A stretch of 64,000 nt of DNA from Membranipora membranacea (GCA_914767715.1 OU612073.1:9612001-9676000), one strand, 5' to 3'. Positions 48,201 to 60,512 are shown, counted from the first letter of the stretch. Numbers and translations are program-made. The notes: generated from the sequence alone by a model not told the origin.

Positions 48201-48861
48201 TATTCGAGGAACCGTTGAAGTTCAAACCTCAGAGATACTTGGAGGGTGATAGAGAATTGAAGAAACAGAGAACTATATCGTTCGGAATTGGTAAGTTAGC
48301 GAATATGGAATTTAAAATATATATTATTTTAGAATTTCACCGAGATCTGGTCAATGACATCATAAAAGGGTTTGACCTGATCCGACAGTTAATACTAGTA
48401 CAAAATTGCTTTGTTGGAATGCAGTTGTCACGCCCTATTTGTAGGCACGGAAATTCGAAACAATTTAGCATTTTCAATATTTCAAGCACTGTGTGTGGGC
48501 AGAACAATAAACAGAGTGAGGAATGCCTTCCTATGCTCTATGAGGCTGAATGTGATATAGTGTGCGCAACTATTTCTAAAACTAACCAGTTTCTCCTGCC
48601 TCTCTGTCATACGGCACAATCATCCCTCATCAATGAATCCATCAGTGTAACTTTATAATGTGCTCTACTTGGATTATTCCAGGTAGAAGAAGCTGTATTG
48701 CAGAGAGCCTGGCTAGAGTTGAGTTGTTTCTCTTCTTTGTGGTATTTATGCAAAGGTATAAAGTTGAACTGCCACGAGGATCAATAGCAGATCCCTCAGA
48801 CGTCAGCGAGGATATAATACGCTCACCGAAACCATATCATATCATATTCAGACCAAGATAA
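45219..48861 (+). CDS. Cytochrome P450, CYP2 clan, gene A (complete)
   Basis: Microsomal haem monooxygenase. Seven exons: 45219-45440, 45714-45867, 46194-46709, 47352-47495, 47751-47890, 48140-48290 and 48683-48861 (TAA). All sites are GT/AG and phases agree. The total is 1506 bp, 501 residues, the usual family length. In order: an N-terminal hydrophobic anchor (VITVTLLVTLLTVLMSY), the proline hinge HPPGPLALPLIGN, helix C WKIMR, the helix I oxygen-binding motif AGTETV, helix K ETLR (ExxR), the PxRx-type FKPQRYL, and the haem loop FGIGRRSCIAES with the axial Cys. The residue two after the Cys is Ala, where Gly is usual; this is a tolerated variant in some P450s. It ends YHIIFRPR. An ATG 42 bp upstream is also in frame; I chose 45219 because the anchor then starts at the usual distance. 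Substrate unknown. Confidence 0.95.
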
Positions 48862-49270
48862 ATAATGTTGTGCACTTATGTAGCATAGCTCAAAGCCATT
48901 TTATTCTAGATCACTGCAAAATTTATAGACCATTGCAAAATCTGTACAAATTTGTAGTGTTCTTTAAGGCAAGGGATAGATCATACACAATGCCATAAAT
49001 TTTACAGTTGGTGCCGACTGAACCGCTACCTTAATATAGAATACACTTATTATTATTACATTATTATTATTATGAATGTCAAAAAGATTACAATGATTAT
49101 CTAAACAACAACCTGTCTGTCGTTTTGTGCCGGTAGCTGTCAAATTCCTTGAACTGATCTATTACATGTACAGTTCTACCAGGAAATTTATTACATTAAT
49201 TTTTTGCTTTTTTTATATCATCGATTCTATTTATAGGGCTTACTTACACAACATATATATATAAATATTA

Positions 49271-49346
49271 GACAGACAGGCAGACGGACGGACGGACGGA
49301 CGGACGGACGGACGGACGGACGGACGGACGGGCGGACGGGCGGACA
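49271..49346. repeat. (GGAC)n microsatellite
   Basis: A perfect tetranucleotide run (GACGGACGGACGGACG) with minor edge variants (GACAGACAGGCAG at the left, GGGCGGACGGGCGG at the right). Confidence 0.95.
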
Positions 49347-49784
49347 CACATATCAAATACAGACCACTGTCAAAACGATCCTTCAATCATTCTACAGGTT
49401 GAAATTTTGTCAGGGTGTGGGATCTTTATGTAAATTAACATGGACAGGATCAGGACCAGGAATATTCTTATGACCCCCCCCCCCCCATGAGGGCTTTCCT
49501 GGCAGATTGAATGTACACATGAAATCTTCATTCACACACATAAAATAACCAATACCATGTAAGAGCACAGCAGGCTAAAAACCTGGCAAGGCTGAAAACT
49601 TGCCAGGCTAAGCGGTGTTGAATTAAAATGAGGCCTTACACAAGGTTCTAACAGATAGCCAATGTTTATCAAATCAATCATCTTTAGAATTGACGAAGTA
49701 TGATGGTTTGACATCCCTGGCAGTGAAGTGGTGAATAAACTGGGTCAATACAGGGAACCTCATAAAGCTCTGCCTGGAATCTTG

Positions 49785-49792
49785 TATTTAAG
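49785..49792 (+). promoter_or_regulatory. Putative TATA-like element of P450 B
   Basis: TATTTAAG lies 47 bp before the chosen ATG. The surrounding block (CTTGTATTTAAGTAGTTCAC) is conserved as TTGTGTTTAAGTATTTCAC before gene D. Spacing suits a short 5' UTR. This is inference from position and conservation only. Confidence 0.35.
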
Positions 49793-49838
49793 TAGTTCAC
49801 TCAGCACTTTGTTACAGAGTGCCAAAGTAGCTGGAGAG

Positions 49839-52800
49839 ATGGATCTACAGTATCCAGATACACAGAATGTCATCACTTTGGCGCTGCTGGCTGTTATTTC
49901 CTGTTTGGTTATTCCATATCTGGTGGTGAGGAGTAGAAAGAACCGATACCCACCTGGACCATTCTCATTCCCGATTCTAGGGAACTTACCGCAGATTGCA
50001 CTTTGCGGAAACATCAATGTGTTTTGTGCAAAATACAGAAAGATCTATGGCAATGTAAGTTATGAATTTTACTTGTTTGAGTTCTTTTTAGTGGTGTGGC
50101 CAATTTATAAGACTGGGTAGGTATTAGATACAAAGGAGGACAGGAGTTTATTGCATGCATATGATTTCAAACATAAGTCAGATTTTGTTACTTTATCGAA
50201 TCTGACCAACTTTGACTGTGTTGCGAATTTTATGTGTGATACCCAGCCTGCTTGGTAAGGTAAATGGTTACAATCAGGTAGTGGGTTAGGAATACTTGCT
50301 GATTGGCATTGCCTGCAGGATTGAGTTTTAGGGAGTTTTTGCAGCACACACGTCAGGCTCTCAGCTTCCACACAGGCCATTTAGTGGAGCATGAGGGCTA
50401 AAAACTAAACTGAGAACTTACCCAGTTGACAAGAATGACAGCGCTGCAATTTATTGTACAGAAAATTGTCCTCCCTGTTTTTTTTCGAACATGGAAATTG
50501 TTGCCGATGTAGCTTAATTAGGTGTGTTTAAAAATTGTTTCAGATTTGGCGTGAGCATCAGTAGGAATTACTTTTGGCTCGGATTGTTTATTGATGCCAT
50601 GCGTTGCAAAACGTAGGTAGCAAACCAAATGGTACGACTGTCATTGTCATTTGAAGACCTCATAGAATTGATCAATTATGAATTGGTCCTGCTATGTTTT
50701 TCAGGTTTTCACATTTGAGTTCGGTGGGCACAAGCGTGTTGTAGTGTCAAGCTACGATGTTTTTAAAGAATTATTCATAAGAAATGGTCACATAACAAGT
50801 TCAAGGAGCACCAAATCACGAGACAGAGAGGTTCAAAAAAGGATGGAAAAGACACCAGGTAATTGGAGTGTTTGTTTTTGTCACATGCTCTAAGTCTTCA
50901 TTGTGGAGAGAGTTATCCCAGAGAGAGTACAGGTGCTGGGACCCATTGTACTCACGTCGTGCCCAAACCTTTGCGCCCCAGAATTTCAGCCTCATATCAC
51001 TTTTTTATAAAGTGTTTCGGAAAAAAATAGAAGAAACCGCTGAATCACAGTTCTGTGTTCTACCACATATGTGTAGTAAAACCAGATAAAGAGTGCTGAT
51101 TATATTTTTATGTCTGATATGTGCCATGAAAGCTTGAAAGTAATTAAATTAAACAGCAGCTTACTTTACCCATATATCTCCAATATAGATCGATCTGTAA
51201 GCTTCAGCGGGATGGCGTGGCCGAGTTGATAGTGTGCTCGATCACAGTTCAAGTGGGCCAGGTACAAATCCTGGTTGAGACAATAAAAGAAGCACGGAAG
51301 GGCATGGGTATTTACACCCACTACATGATTGTTATGACGTCGTATGACGTCGTTATGACGCCGTTATGACGTCGTATTTACATTATATTTACGTTATATT
51401 TATTTATTATGACATCATCTTGATACTATTGCACTGAGCTTAGCAAGTTTCCGCGGCCGAGTGTTGCATGAAGAGGACCCCCTTAATTTTATATGATATA
51501 AATATTAATATCCCACAATTATAACATTTTTGTTGCTCTATATTCTATGGCTGTATTCATTGAGAATAATTGTGGGGGGGTTCTGCCACATAATAGGACA
51601 ATGATACTCAGGCTGTCTACCTCATAGGTGGCATGGAAAAGACAGCCATTTTAATTTGCACTTATAATGACATCGCCAATTGGCCATCCATCATAAACTC
51701 TCTCGACAACCTGAGTGTATATACCATCCGCCCCCCCCCCTGAGGTTTTGGACAGTAAGGATTCAGCTGTGTCTAATTTTAGCTTGCAGATACAAAAGCA
51801 CACAAGTATTAATCACAAAATAATAGATAGCAGCTTGTGTCATTTGAATTATAATTTTGTCACAGAGTAAGGATATAAATTATCTGTACTCTGTGATTTG
51901 GTGTAACTTTGACTAAAAATAAATATTCTAAACCTGACACACAACCGAAGCCAAAAGTAAGGAAGTACCACATAGTCAGGCTCAGCCAGCTATTCATATT
52001 GTGTTATGCGAGACTTTGACGATTAAACAGTTAAATCTAATTTCGGTAGAAATTATTGTCAGCATTAGAAAATGTCCCCTCTGTTGATGTATGGTGAACC
52101 TGTTTGGTATTAAGTTATCCTTCATTCACAAATAAATAAAGCCGTCAGCTGTTACACGAGTATCTCTTTACAAAGCAAAGTACTGCATACAGCTCATATA
52201 CTTGTTCAGAGGGAGCAATACCTGCTGCTATCCTTAATTTTTTTCTCCAGAAGTGCTTTGACGTTATTCAAAGTCAAAATCTTTAATAGGCTACCAGCTG
52301 CCTGACTATGGCATGCTATATGCAGATTGGATTAATGTTTTTTTTGGATTTTATGTTTTAGCTTGATGATGCACTGATCACAACAGTGGCTATTTACCAT
52401 TCACTGTAAGCTAGTGTCTAAAGAAAAACTATGTAAAGATGTGGAGTGTCAGTCTAAATTGAGATTTTTCTCAGTAAATAGCTTAGTCAGAGGCGCTAAT
52501 TCTGCTTTATCCAACGACAATGTTTAATTATACTCATATTATGAATTTCAGGTTTGATGTTTGCCCCTTCTCCCTACTGGAAGACACTGCGCACAATCTC
52601 CATACAGAATTTGAGAGAGAATGGAATGGGGACATCTGCTTTGGAACCGCAAATCATTGAAGAAATCGAGCACTATATCAACAACTTCATTAAACCACAT
52701 CATGATAGGCCCATCGATATGACTTTCAGTTTAGCCCAAGCAACCTGTAACATGGTCTCACAGTTGTTGTTCCATAGGCGTTTTGAGTATGATGATGAGA

Positions 52801-55800
52801 GAAACAAAACTATGGTCTCTGGTATTTCTCAATTTACAAAACTGGTGATGAAGATTGGTCTGATCTCGAACATTCCGTTCCACCGAATTTTGTTTAAATC
52901 ACTTTACAAGCTAAACAAAGAGAACAATACACGACTGGAAGACCAGATGTTGACATTAGTGGAGGAGCACAAGAATGACTTGGATACAGAAAACCCGAGA
53001 GGATTATTGGATAGGTATTTGATTCATGCCAAAACCGAAGAAGGCCAGGTGAATCACTGCTTTGCAGGTATGGATGTTAAAAGCCTGATATATTAAGGTA
53101 GTTTATGACTTCTAACTGCATACTGAGATCTTTTTTTTTATCCTTTAATACTCAGCCCTTCAGAATGGTGCGCCCCTGTCCTCAGATATGAAACACTGAT
53201 AATCATGGTGTCCCCACAGACTTTCATATTGCCTCAGCCTGTGACTATTATTTGAGCAAGTTAAGTCTCACTTTGCCTTCGCTTCCCTATATGAGCCTGT
53301 ATTAAAATAGAATTTCCCAGAGTTGCTGGTTTCTTTCATTCCAGTTTTAGTAACAAATCGATAAGAATTTGGGCCATACACTTATAACCAAATACTGACC
53401 AACTAATTAAGATATCGTTGTTGGTGATCGATGCCACTGCCAAGTAATTGATGCCGCAGGAGTTGTGAGCTCGAGTCCCACAGGGGGAGCTTTCAAGGTT
53501 AATTGTTCCAGCTCCCAGCAAGCACCCTCGGGTGTATACCTCTCCTAATGATGAGTCAAACATACTAACTAACATATCATTTATGTCCACAGAATCCAAC
53601 GCGCGTGCTTTCATAACACAGTTTTACGGAGGAGGAACGGACACAACATCGACAGCCTTGAAGTGGTGTCTTCTGTATGTGTGCAAGAATCCTGCTATAC
53701 AAGAAAAAGTCCACAAAGAGATCGATGCCGCAATAAGTAAGTTTGTGGGCTGCTTTGAACTGCAATGCCCAGACATACATTTGAAGATTCCTATGCTAAC
53801 ACGATAAGTTTGTTAAATGATCATTTCAAGCTGATGATGAAAAAGTGATATATAGGGAGCATTACCATCAGCATGAGCAAAAGCTCACCCTAAGAACAAC
53901 ACATCAAATTGTAAGCAATGATATCCACAAGACCAGATTTGTTTGCATTTGAAGTTGTTCCCTCTTTACAGCAGAAGAGGAACGATTCCAATAGCTGGCA
54001 ATCTTGTTAACCGGCTTGATCTAAGTCTCCACCTTATCTTAACTGACTAATTCTATTTCAGGCGGGAAGCAAGTTACATACAAAGATAGGCTGCAGATGC
54101 CGTACTCTGAGGCTGTGCTGCTAGAAACATTGAGATGCTCAAACATGACACCCACGTCACTGCCTCATTCTATTGATAAAGATCTTGTGGTTGACGGAAA
54201 GGTAAATGTTAACCCTCGGCGCGTACAGTAGGAAATGCAGTTGCTTCTTGGCCTATTGGCTGAGATCAAAGTGTCAATGCCAATTGCCGATTAGTGTCAG
54301 TTTCAGATTTGGCAGCTTGCTGCACACCCAGTTCAGAACTCGGGAGTATTTTATGGCCTCACACATCTAGGATGCATTCTAGTTTTCTAGGATGTATCAC
54401 ATTCTCAGTATGAGGATCTAGGACAACCCAATCATCCGTTACTTACTAAACAGCAAGGTATTAGGTAAATTCGCGACCTTGGTATATATATTAAATAATC
54501 AATAAATAATCAATGGAAATCCCATTTTCATTGGGAAATCCAACTTGAATTCAAGTTGTCTCCCTATTACCAATGAGGAGATAATTCTAAGTTTCATGAT
54601 ATGAAACTTAGAATTATCTCCTCATTGGTGATATGGAGACAACTTGAATTCAAGTTGGATTCAGTTGGATTTTGCAATGAAAATGGGATTTCCATTGATT
54701 ATTTATTGATTATTTAATATATATACCAAGGTCGCGAATTTACCTATTGTAGTTGAAGCCTTATAGTCACAATATCTTAGATTTAAAACTATTCACTGGG
54801 TATAACATCTACTGTTAGCAGTAAACTTTCAGAAATCCTCAATAATCAAATATAAATCAGAAAGATTCAGATTGGAAGCTAGTAGGAATACGATACCATT
54901 CCAGAATAAAGGCAAATCAAAACCAGAATATCATTTATTTCATGCACAACGGCAACAGATAAAAAGGTTCGCTACAGCAATCGATTTCTAAAAATATATT
55001 GCTTTATTATCAAAACACAAAACAAAACTGAAAAGAAATTAGCTTTCAAGGATTGTTTTGCCTGGCCTAATGTTATACGTTAGTCTGAGACCCCCCCTCC
55101 GGACTCTTACCCACCGTCCAACGCCCACCTGCCCGGGGCAGTTATATAGGTATATAGTTGTATGTATGTTATAAGGGCCTATTATATCGGCCACAGGTTA
55201 ATATCTATTGCTTGAATGTAATTTGCCACTCAATGTCTAAATATTGACTACATGTATATATGTGTGTATGGTATGGTATGGTATGTTGTGTATGGTCTGG
55301 ATCAAACTTCCCTCTTTTTATTTTGCAGCTCATTCCTGCTGGAGCCGATATGATGATGAATATGGGTTCGGTCATGCATGATGAACAAGTGTTTGAGCAG
55401 CCTCAGACATTCAGACCTGAACGATACTTTGAAGGTGATGTTGCCATGAAGAAGCAACATACTTTGCCGTTTAGCTTAGGTAAGGAAAGTGTGAATGAAT
55501 TGGTAACGCTTTTTCCAAATATTTTCCCAAATATTCCGATTGATAGAATGTCAAACAAACCATAATTTTACACGTCAATTGCAAAATGGTGTCTGTTACC
55601 TTTATTGCGTTACCTATTATTTGCAAACACCAGATTTGTATTCATTGTGCGACAGGCATTCTTTGGCAGGCAAGTTACTTGATGTCTGTAGATTTTTCTA
55701 TTTTATTATGATTACCTTGCTACTTGAATTTAAATGTCCGATATTCCCAAACAACAAAAGTATTAAATATTGATATTACTAAATTACAAAATGTCGATGT

Positions 55801-56166
55801 TTGGCGGGAACCCTGACTTTTTATTTCAGTTCCCAGGCTCTGAGGCTTTAAAATCCACAGTAAGGTCTTTGATTTTCATGAAACCAGCTATACCAAATAG
55901 AGTTATAAAAAAAACGAATGCCAACAGATGTATTAGTTATCGGCTGTATCATAAAAATGTGATTTGTTTTATTTTCAGGAAGGAGACACTGTCTTGGCGA
56001 AGGTTTGGCTAAAGTAGAGCTCTTTTTGTTTTTCGTGACATTTATGCAGATGTATTCTGTAAGTCTTCCTGAAGGATCGACTGCTGATCCATCTAAGATC
56101 ACCTCAGATATTGTCAATGCCCCGAAACCATACGATATAATATTCCATCCTCGAAACACTGGGTAA
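49839..56166 (+). CDS. Cytochrome P450, CYP2 clan, gene B (complete)
   Basis: Seven exons: 49839-50054, 50705-50858, 52552-53067, 53593-53736, 54062-54201, 55329-55479 and 55979-56166 (TAA). They sum to 1509 bp, 502 residues, phases all consistent. Features: N-terminal anchor ([20 protein letters not shown]) followed by basic RSRKNR, hinge [13 protein letters not shown], helix C WKTLR, helix I GGGTDTT, helix K ETLR, FRPERYF, and a canonical haem loop [12 protein letters not shown]. An in-frame ATG exists further upstream, but I chose 49839 because gene D shows the same MDL start and the sequence upstream looks like 5' UTR. Exon 1 is almost identical to D, so these two are recent duplicates. 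Intron 2 (1.7 kb) holds a diverged MITE, and intron 5 a striking 280-bp palindrome. Confidence 0.95.
51209..51290 (+). repeat. tRNA-like sequence (tRNA-Leu/Ser type), probably SINE-derived
   Basis: GATGGCGTGGCCGAGTTGAT resembles the 5' part and A-box of a class II (Leu/Ser) tRNA. CCAGGTACAAATCCTGG forms a perfect five-pair T-stem around a TACAAAT loop. Acceptor pairing is poor and the anticodon arm is unclear, so it is more likely a tRNA-derived repeat or a decayed tRNA than an active gene. It lies in P450 B intron 2. Confidence 0.4.
51331..51382. repeat. Short tandem repeat with CRE-like TGACGTCG words
   Basis: Four tandem variants of (CG)TTATGACGTCG occur in 45 bp, immediately 3' of the tRNA-like element. 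TGACGTCG contains the CREB core TGACGT, but the tandem form suggests simple-repeat origin, possibly the tail of the SINE. Confidence 0.6.
51950..52312. repeat. Diverged family-1 MITE-like copy in P450 B intron 2
   Basis: Shares ACATAGTCAGGCTCAGCCAGC at its left and CCAGAAGTGCTTTGA, CCAGCTGCCTGACTATG at its right with family 1, but is more degenerate. A further right-arm fragment lies in the same intron of P450 D at about 61756-61890, so the element was probably present before the B/D duplication. Confidence 0.5.
54463..54745. repeat. Near-perfect 280-bp palindrome in P450 B intron 5
   Basis: The left arm starts AGGTAAATTCGCGACCTTGG and the right arm ends with its exact reverse complement. 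The centre is GTTTCAT-GAT-ATGAAAC, a 3-base loop at 54598-54600. Arms are about 135 and 145 bp, differing by a short extra stretch in the right arm (TTCAGTTGGATT at about 54660) and a few mismatches. No coding frame. It resembles a freshly inserted hairpin MITE or a replication-generated inverted duplication. Confidence 0.9.
55055..55328. other. Low-complexity end of P450 B intron 5
   Basis: Contains a C-rich stretch (GACCCCCCCTCCGG, about 55088) and a (TATGG)n/(GTATG)n run at 55262-55290 just before the exon 6 acceptor. No gene is seen. Confidence 0.5.
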
Positions 56167-57087
56167 TATTGTTTATTTGCTAGCCTTTATGGTTAGATTT
56201 TCATGTACTGGTGGAGGGAAAAAACTAATCCTGGTTCTCACAAAAGGACATTGCAGAAGTGTGTAGTTATTAACCTCTACAGACAAGGATGCTTAACGAG
56301 CCTAGGTAGCAGCTACTGGGATGTCAATTTGAGGAGTGAGTTCATCAAAATATAATGATATAACAAAGAATCTGCTACAAAAAATTGCTACATAATGATG
56401 TACTGTTACGGTATTCAGAATCAATGAGCTGACTATCTTGCTGATGTCTCTGGCTATGATTTCATTTCATGACACAGCTGTGGCTAGGGACAACAGATTG
56501 AAGAGAAAGTGTAAATGAAAGTGAGGGATATAGTTTCCATGAATCATAAGACCAAATTTGTTCCAGTGTGCCTGACTATAAAATTGCTTCCCCTCACTGA
56601 TCAGTTGGAGCCTGTGGCTTATCAGCGCAAGGGGAGCATACCCAAAAGCATGCAAGCTGGATGAATATTGACCTAATGTGTCATGGTGTCAGTTATCAAC
56701 CTCGCCTTATAAAAACAGCAGTAAGCAGGTAATTGAACCATTATTATCTACTGGTAATAGTGTTGGTAATGTACTTATGTACCTATGTACTTATATTAAA
56801 AACGGCGATATAATAATGCATGCAAAAATACCAAGCATGTGATAATACGGTGCATGCGACAGCATTACTGCAAAAAGAAACACGTCTTCTTTAGCCTGTA
56901 ATTCATAAAAAATATTAGACTAGGTGTAAAGTTATTATGCAACAATCATTGGTAATAGTACATACCAAGATTGTATTGTAGAAAAGACAGGCTTAAGTAC
57001 ATTGCAGCAACTTTCACTAGCATCATTGTCAACCTAGATCTACTCCACCAGTTCTCACCCACTTGGATTAATACTAGGTTCGTCAGC
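56167..57087. other. Intergenic region between P450 B and P450 pseudogene C
   Basis: About 0.9 kb of AT-rich sequence. No exon, repeat family or RNA gene was recognised. A minor repeat TACTTATGTACCTATGTACTTAT is at about 56770. Confidence 0.5.
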
Positions 57088-59425
57088 ATGGCTTTTGAGT
57101 TGCTTGATATTCCGGATGGGTTGACGGCAGTACTAATTGGCGTCACAATGTTCCTGCTAGCGCACTATCTCTATATCACCAGGCGAAGAGGGCAATACCC
57201 TCCTGGACCACTAGCCTGGTGAAAATAAAACAATTCCGTTTTATGGGTCATTCCCACTTGAACCCTCAATCCTACCAGTCGTAAGGTCAGGCCACACGCT
57301 CGTGTAATATTCCACGAATCAGTGCAAATAAAATTTTGAATATCGTATTCCAAATATCAGCTTTAAAATTTTCAGGCAAAGGCATGTGCCCTCTTTAAAA
57401 TTGGGTATAGAGCATGACCATGATGTCACTATAAGTGATTTGGCCGCAAGTGAATCCGCTGCTCTAAAAATTGAGGATTTATTTAACTCTGTTTTCAGGT
57501 TTAATCTTTGCACCTTACCCTAACTGGAAAACATTGCGTACAGTGACTCTGCAGTCTCTAAGAGATGACGGCATGGGAAGAACCGCCCTGGCGCCTCAGA
57601 TTTCTGATGAGATAGACCAGTACATAGAATTCTTCATGGCGCCTAATCATGGACAACCTACTGGCATGACTGTTAGTCTGTCACAAGCGGCTGCCAATAT
57701 AATTTCTCAACTTATTTTCAACAAGCGAAACGAGTTCAGTGATGCCCAAATTCATAAGCTAATATCGGCAATAAATGAAACAACCAAATTAATTGCAAAG
57801 TTAGGGTTGACGGCAAACATTCCATTCAATGGTATACTTTTCAAATCCTGGCACAAGCTGTTCCGCCATCTTAATCAAGGAATTGTTCTCCCTACATTGA
57901 AAGCGATGGTAGATAGAAGAAGAATATCTTTGGATGATGATAATCCTCAAGGCGTCATGGATCACTATCTGCTCCATTCAAGGACTAAGGAAGGCAAAGA
58001 TGATTTTTGATTCACAGGTGAGTGTAAATAGGATAAGGTGAACGTACAACTGAATTGCTCCCTAAGAATTTAAGTAAATATGGAGATTTAAAAAAATCTA
58101 ATAGTTTGGTAATGATCTGTCACTAGCTATTTAGTTTCCTTAGGTACCAAATTGTTCTTGAGTCGACCAACCAATGTGTTGGCTTTCACCGGTTTGGTGG
58201 TGCAGACCCTGCACAGGCTAGACCTAGAACAAGTTTAATCCGAATGCCTGTATTCCAGTTGCTCCCTTCCACCAGTCCAGTGGATTGGGAGCAACTTGGA
58301 ATGCTGGCAAATAGACCAAACTTGGTCTAGGCTAGACCATACTGACATGCTGGTTTTATATTGATTGACATTTTAAATTATGATATAAATGTTGCAGACA
58401 CAAACTCTGGATGGTTTTCCCTGAACCTCTTTGGCGCTGGAACTGAAACAACTTCCACAGCGCTGAGGTTTTGTCTTCTCTTTATGTGTAAACACCCGGA
58501 TGTACAAGAGAGAGTCTACAATGAGACAGAAGAACAGATCGGTTAGTTTTAGCTCCGTATTAAAAGTCCGTGTATAAAGGTCATTGAGAAGGGGGAAAAA
58601 GTTGTGGCCTTGGACTTAATGATTTTGGTAAATTATGTAATTTGGCATGAAGTTGGTCTTTATACAGTCTGTTGACAGTATGGCATTCTGCTGGTATTTC
58701 TCAAATCACGACGGTTTGGAGCCTACTGTTTACCTTTGCTATTATTATTAATCTACCTTCCATTATTTGATCTACGCTGCAGGTTGAGTTGAAGTTACTT
58801 TTTTGGGCGGATCTGAATATTTCCATTTCTTCATGCAAGATTCAAGCCCTTAGTACTTCACGAATTCCCTAAATGTCTGGATATGTAGGCTTAATATTTT
58901 ATAGGTGTTTCTATTTAGCTAGTTTTCAACAGGTTTTTGCTTGTTTTGTAGGTGACAAGCAGGTCGCATACAAGGATAGACTCGCTCTACCGTACACCGA
59001 ACCTGTATTACTGAAAAGTCTAAGGATAGGAAACTTGGCCCCAAATGCTCTTCCACCAAATGGTTGAAGAAGATTTAATCGTAAAATGACAGGCAAGTTT
59101 CTCTGATCTTTAATTTGATTGCATTGTCCGTTGCATAAAAACTGGTCTATATAAATGAACCAAAGAAACCAGCAATATCTCAGTAGTCACCTTCCCATGA
59201 AGATAAAAACGAAATACTGAACTTTGTGTTCTCTGCCAGCTAAATGAATTCAACAACATGCTTGTTATGTCAGGTAATCCCACGAGGCACAGATATCGTA
59301 TAAAACATGGCATCTGTACTCCATGATGAGACTGTGTTTGAAGATCCACTGGAGTTCAAACCGCAAAGATACCTAGAAGGTGACATTGCACTGAAAAAAA
59401 CAGAGGACTATACCCTTCTGTATAG
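57088..59425 (+). pseudogene. Cytochrome P450, CYP2 clan, decayed gene C
   Basis: Remnants are in the usual order. Exon 1 (57088-57222) has a start, hydrophobic anchor and YPPGPLAW, then a TGA where LPLIGN should follow. Exon 2 is not found. Exon 3 (57499-58017) has helix C WKTLR, but codon TGA at 58008-58010 replaces the TGC seen in B and D. Exon 4 (58398-58541) is intact with AGTETT. Exon 5 (58952-59092) is one base long relative to the 140-bp standard, is frameshifted near 59062, and has Lys in place of the invariant Glu of ExxR (KSLR). Exon 6 (59274-59425) has an in-frame TAA and an extra A that shifts the frame before the haem loop. No exon 7 with the haem Cys is seen before gene D. The multiple independent lesions make a functional product very unlikely. 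Confidence 0.92.
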
Positions 59426-60343
59426 GTATGATAGCCGTCATATTAAAGTAATTTTTCACGAGATTGACATGGTATAATTTATTATAATAATATGGGAGAG
59501 ATGATTTTCAAAACAACAATATACCAGTGCATGTTGTCCCATTCCCTGAACTGTCCTACTCCCTGAACTGTCCCATTCCCTGAGGCGTTCTACTCACTGA
59601 ACTGTTCTAACCGCTGAAACTGATTACAATAATCTGTCTGCTTTACCGTAATAACATCAATACTACATTTAGTGCTTGCACAATGTTAACATTAAACACG
59701 CAGATACAAAGTTAATATACAGACAACGTCGCCTCACAATCTTTTGTCAGGGTGTAGGATCTTTAAACAAATTACATCTCGAAGGTCAGGAATAATCTTG
59801 AGATCTCCTGTCTCCAATGATTCATCACAAGGCTTTTCTGGCCGATTGAATGTACGCATGAAAGCTTCATTCATTCACATTAAATACCCAATATCATGAA
59901 TTGGCACAGCACTAATAACCCATGCACGTTTATGCGCGTTTTTTGTAGTCACAAGATACTAAGTATTCATATCTAGGCGGAAGACTAATGAGTGAGGCTA
60001 AAAACATACTAGGCTAAGTTTGTAACTCTAATGATATAGGATGTAGGTTCTAAGGGATAGTCAAGCCACGCCACATTAAGCATCTGTAGACCTTGGACCT
60101 CATTTGACAGGATGAGGCAATACGAAAGTGATTAGACAGGTAAGATTGATCATACAGCTATAAATACTTGTATTTGGATGTATTCTCCAACACTTGAAGC
60201 AGTGAAGTCGTAGCTGTGTCCCACATTGACACCGCAGCACTTTTACAGGGTCTTAAAGTAAGGTGAGTGAAATGGCTGTAGTATAATCTAGATACAACAA
60301 CCGTATTCATGATGGACCTATTCTATTATTCACATATTAAAGG

Positions 60344-60394
60344 GATATAGACTCCTGATATAGACTCCTGATATAGACTCCTGATATAGACTCC
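60344..60394. repeat. Four-copy 14-bp tandem repeat upstream of P450 D
   Basis: GATATAGACTCCT(GAT) is repeated head to tail four times, about 180 bp before the gene D start. Not present upstream of gene B. Confidence 0.85.
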
Positions 60395-60512
60395 AGTACT
60401 AAAGTCTTGGCCTGTCTTGAAAAGCCGTAACTTGGGGGACCCATGACCACCAACAAAGATTGTCAAAGAAAGGCTAGCTCAGGATACTCTGCCTGAAAGT
60501 TCATCAGCCTTG

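Larger units (their letters stand above)
48862..49838. other. Intergenic region A-B with (GGAC)n microsatellite
   Basis: Contains (ATT)n at about 49040-49075, a (GACG/GGAC)n run at 49271-49346, and a C run near 49475. From about 49410 to the start of gene B, the sequence resembles the region upstream of gene D (from about 59748), including GGATCTTTA, GGCTTT(T/C)CTGGC and GATTGAATGTAC. It was therefore co-duplicated with B/D. Confidence 0.6.

Noticed and set aside
59426-60240. Searched for the missing haem-binding exon of P450 C
   Set aside because: No F-x-x-G-x-R-x-C-like frame was found on the + strand, so the exon is taken as lost.
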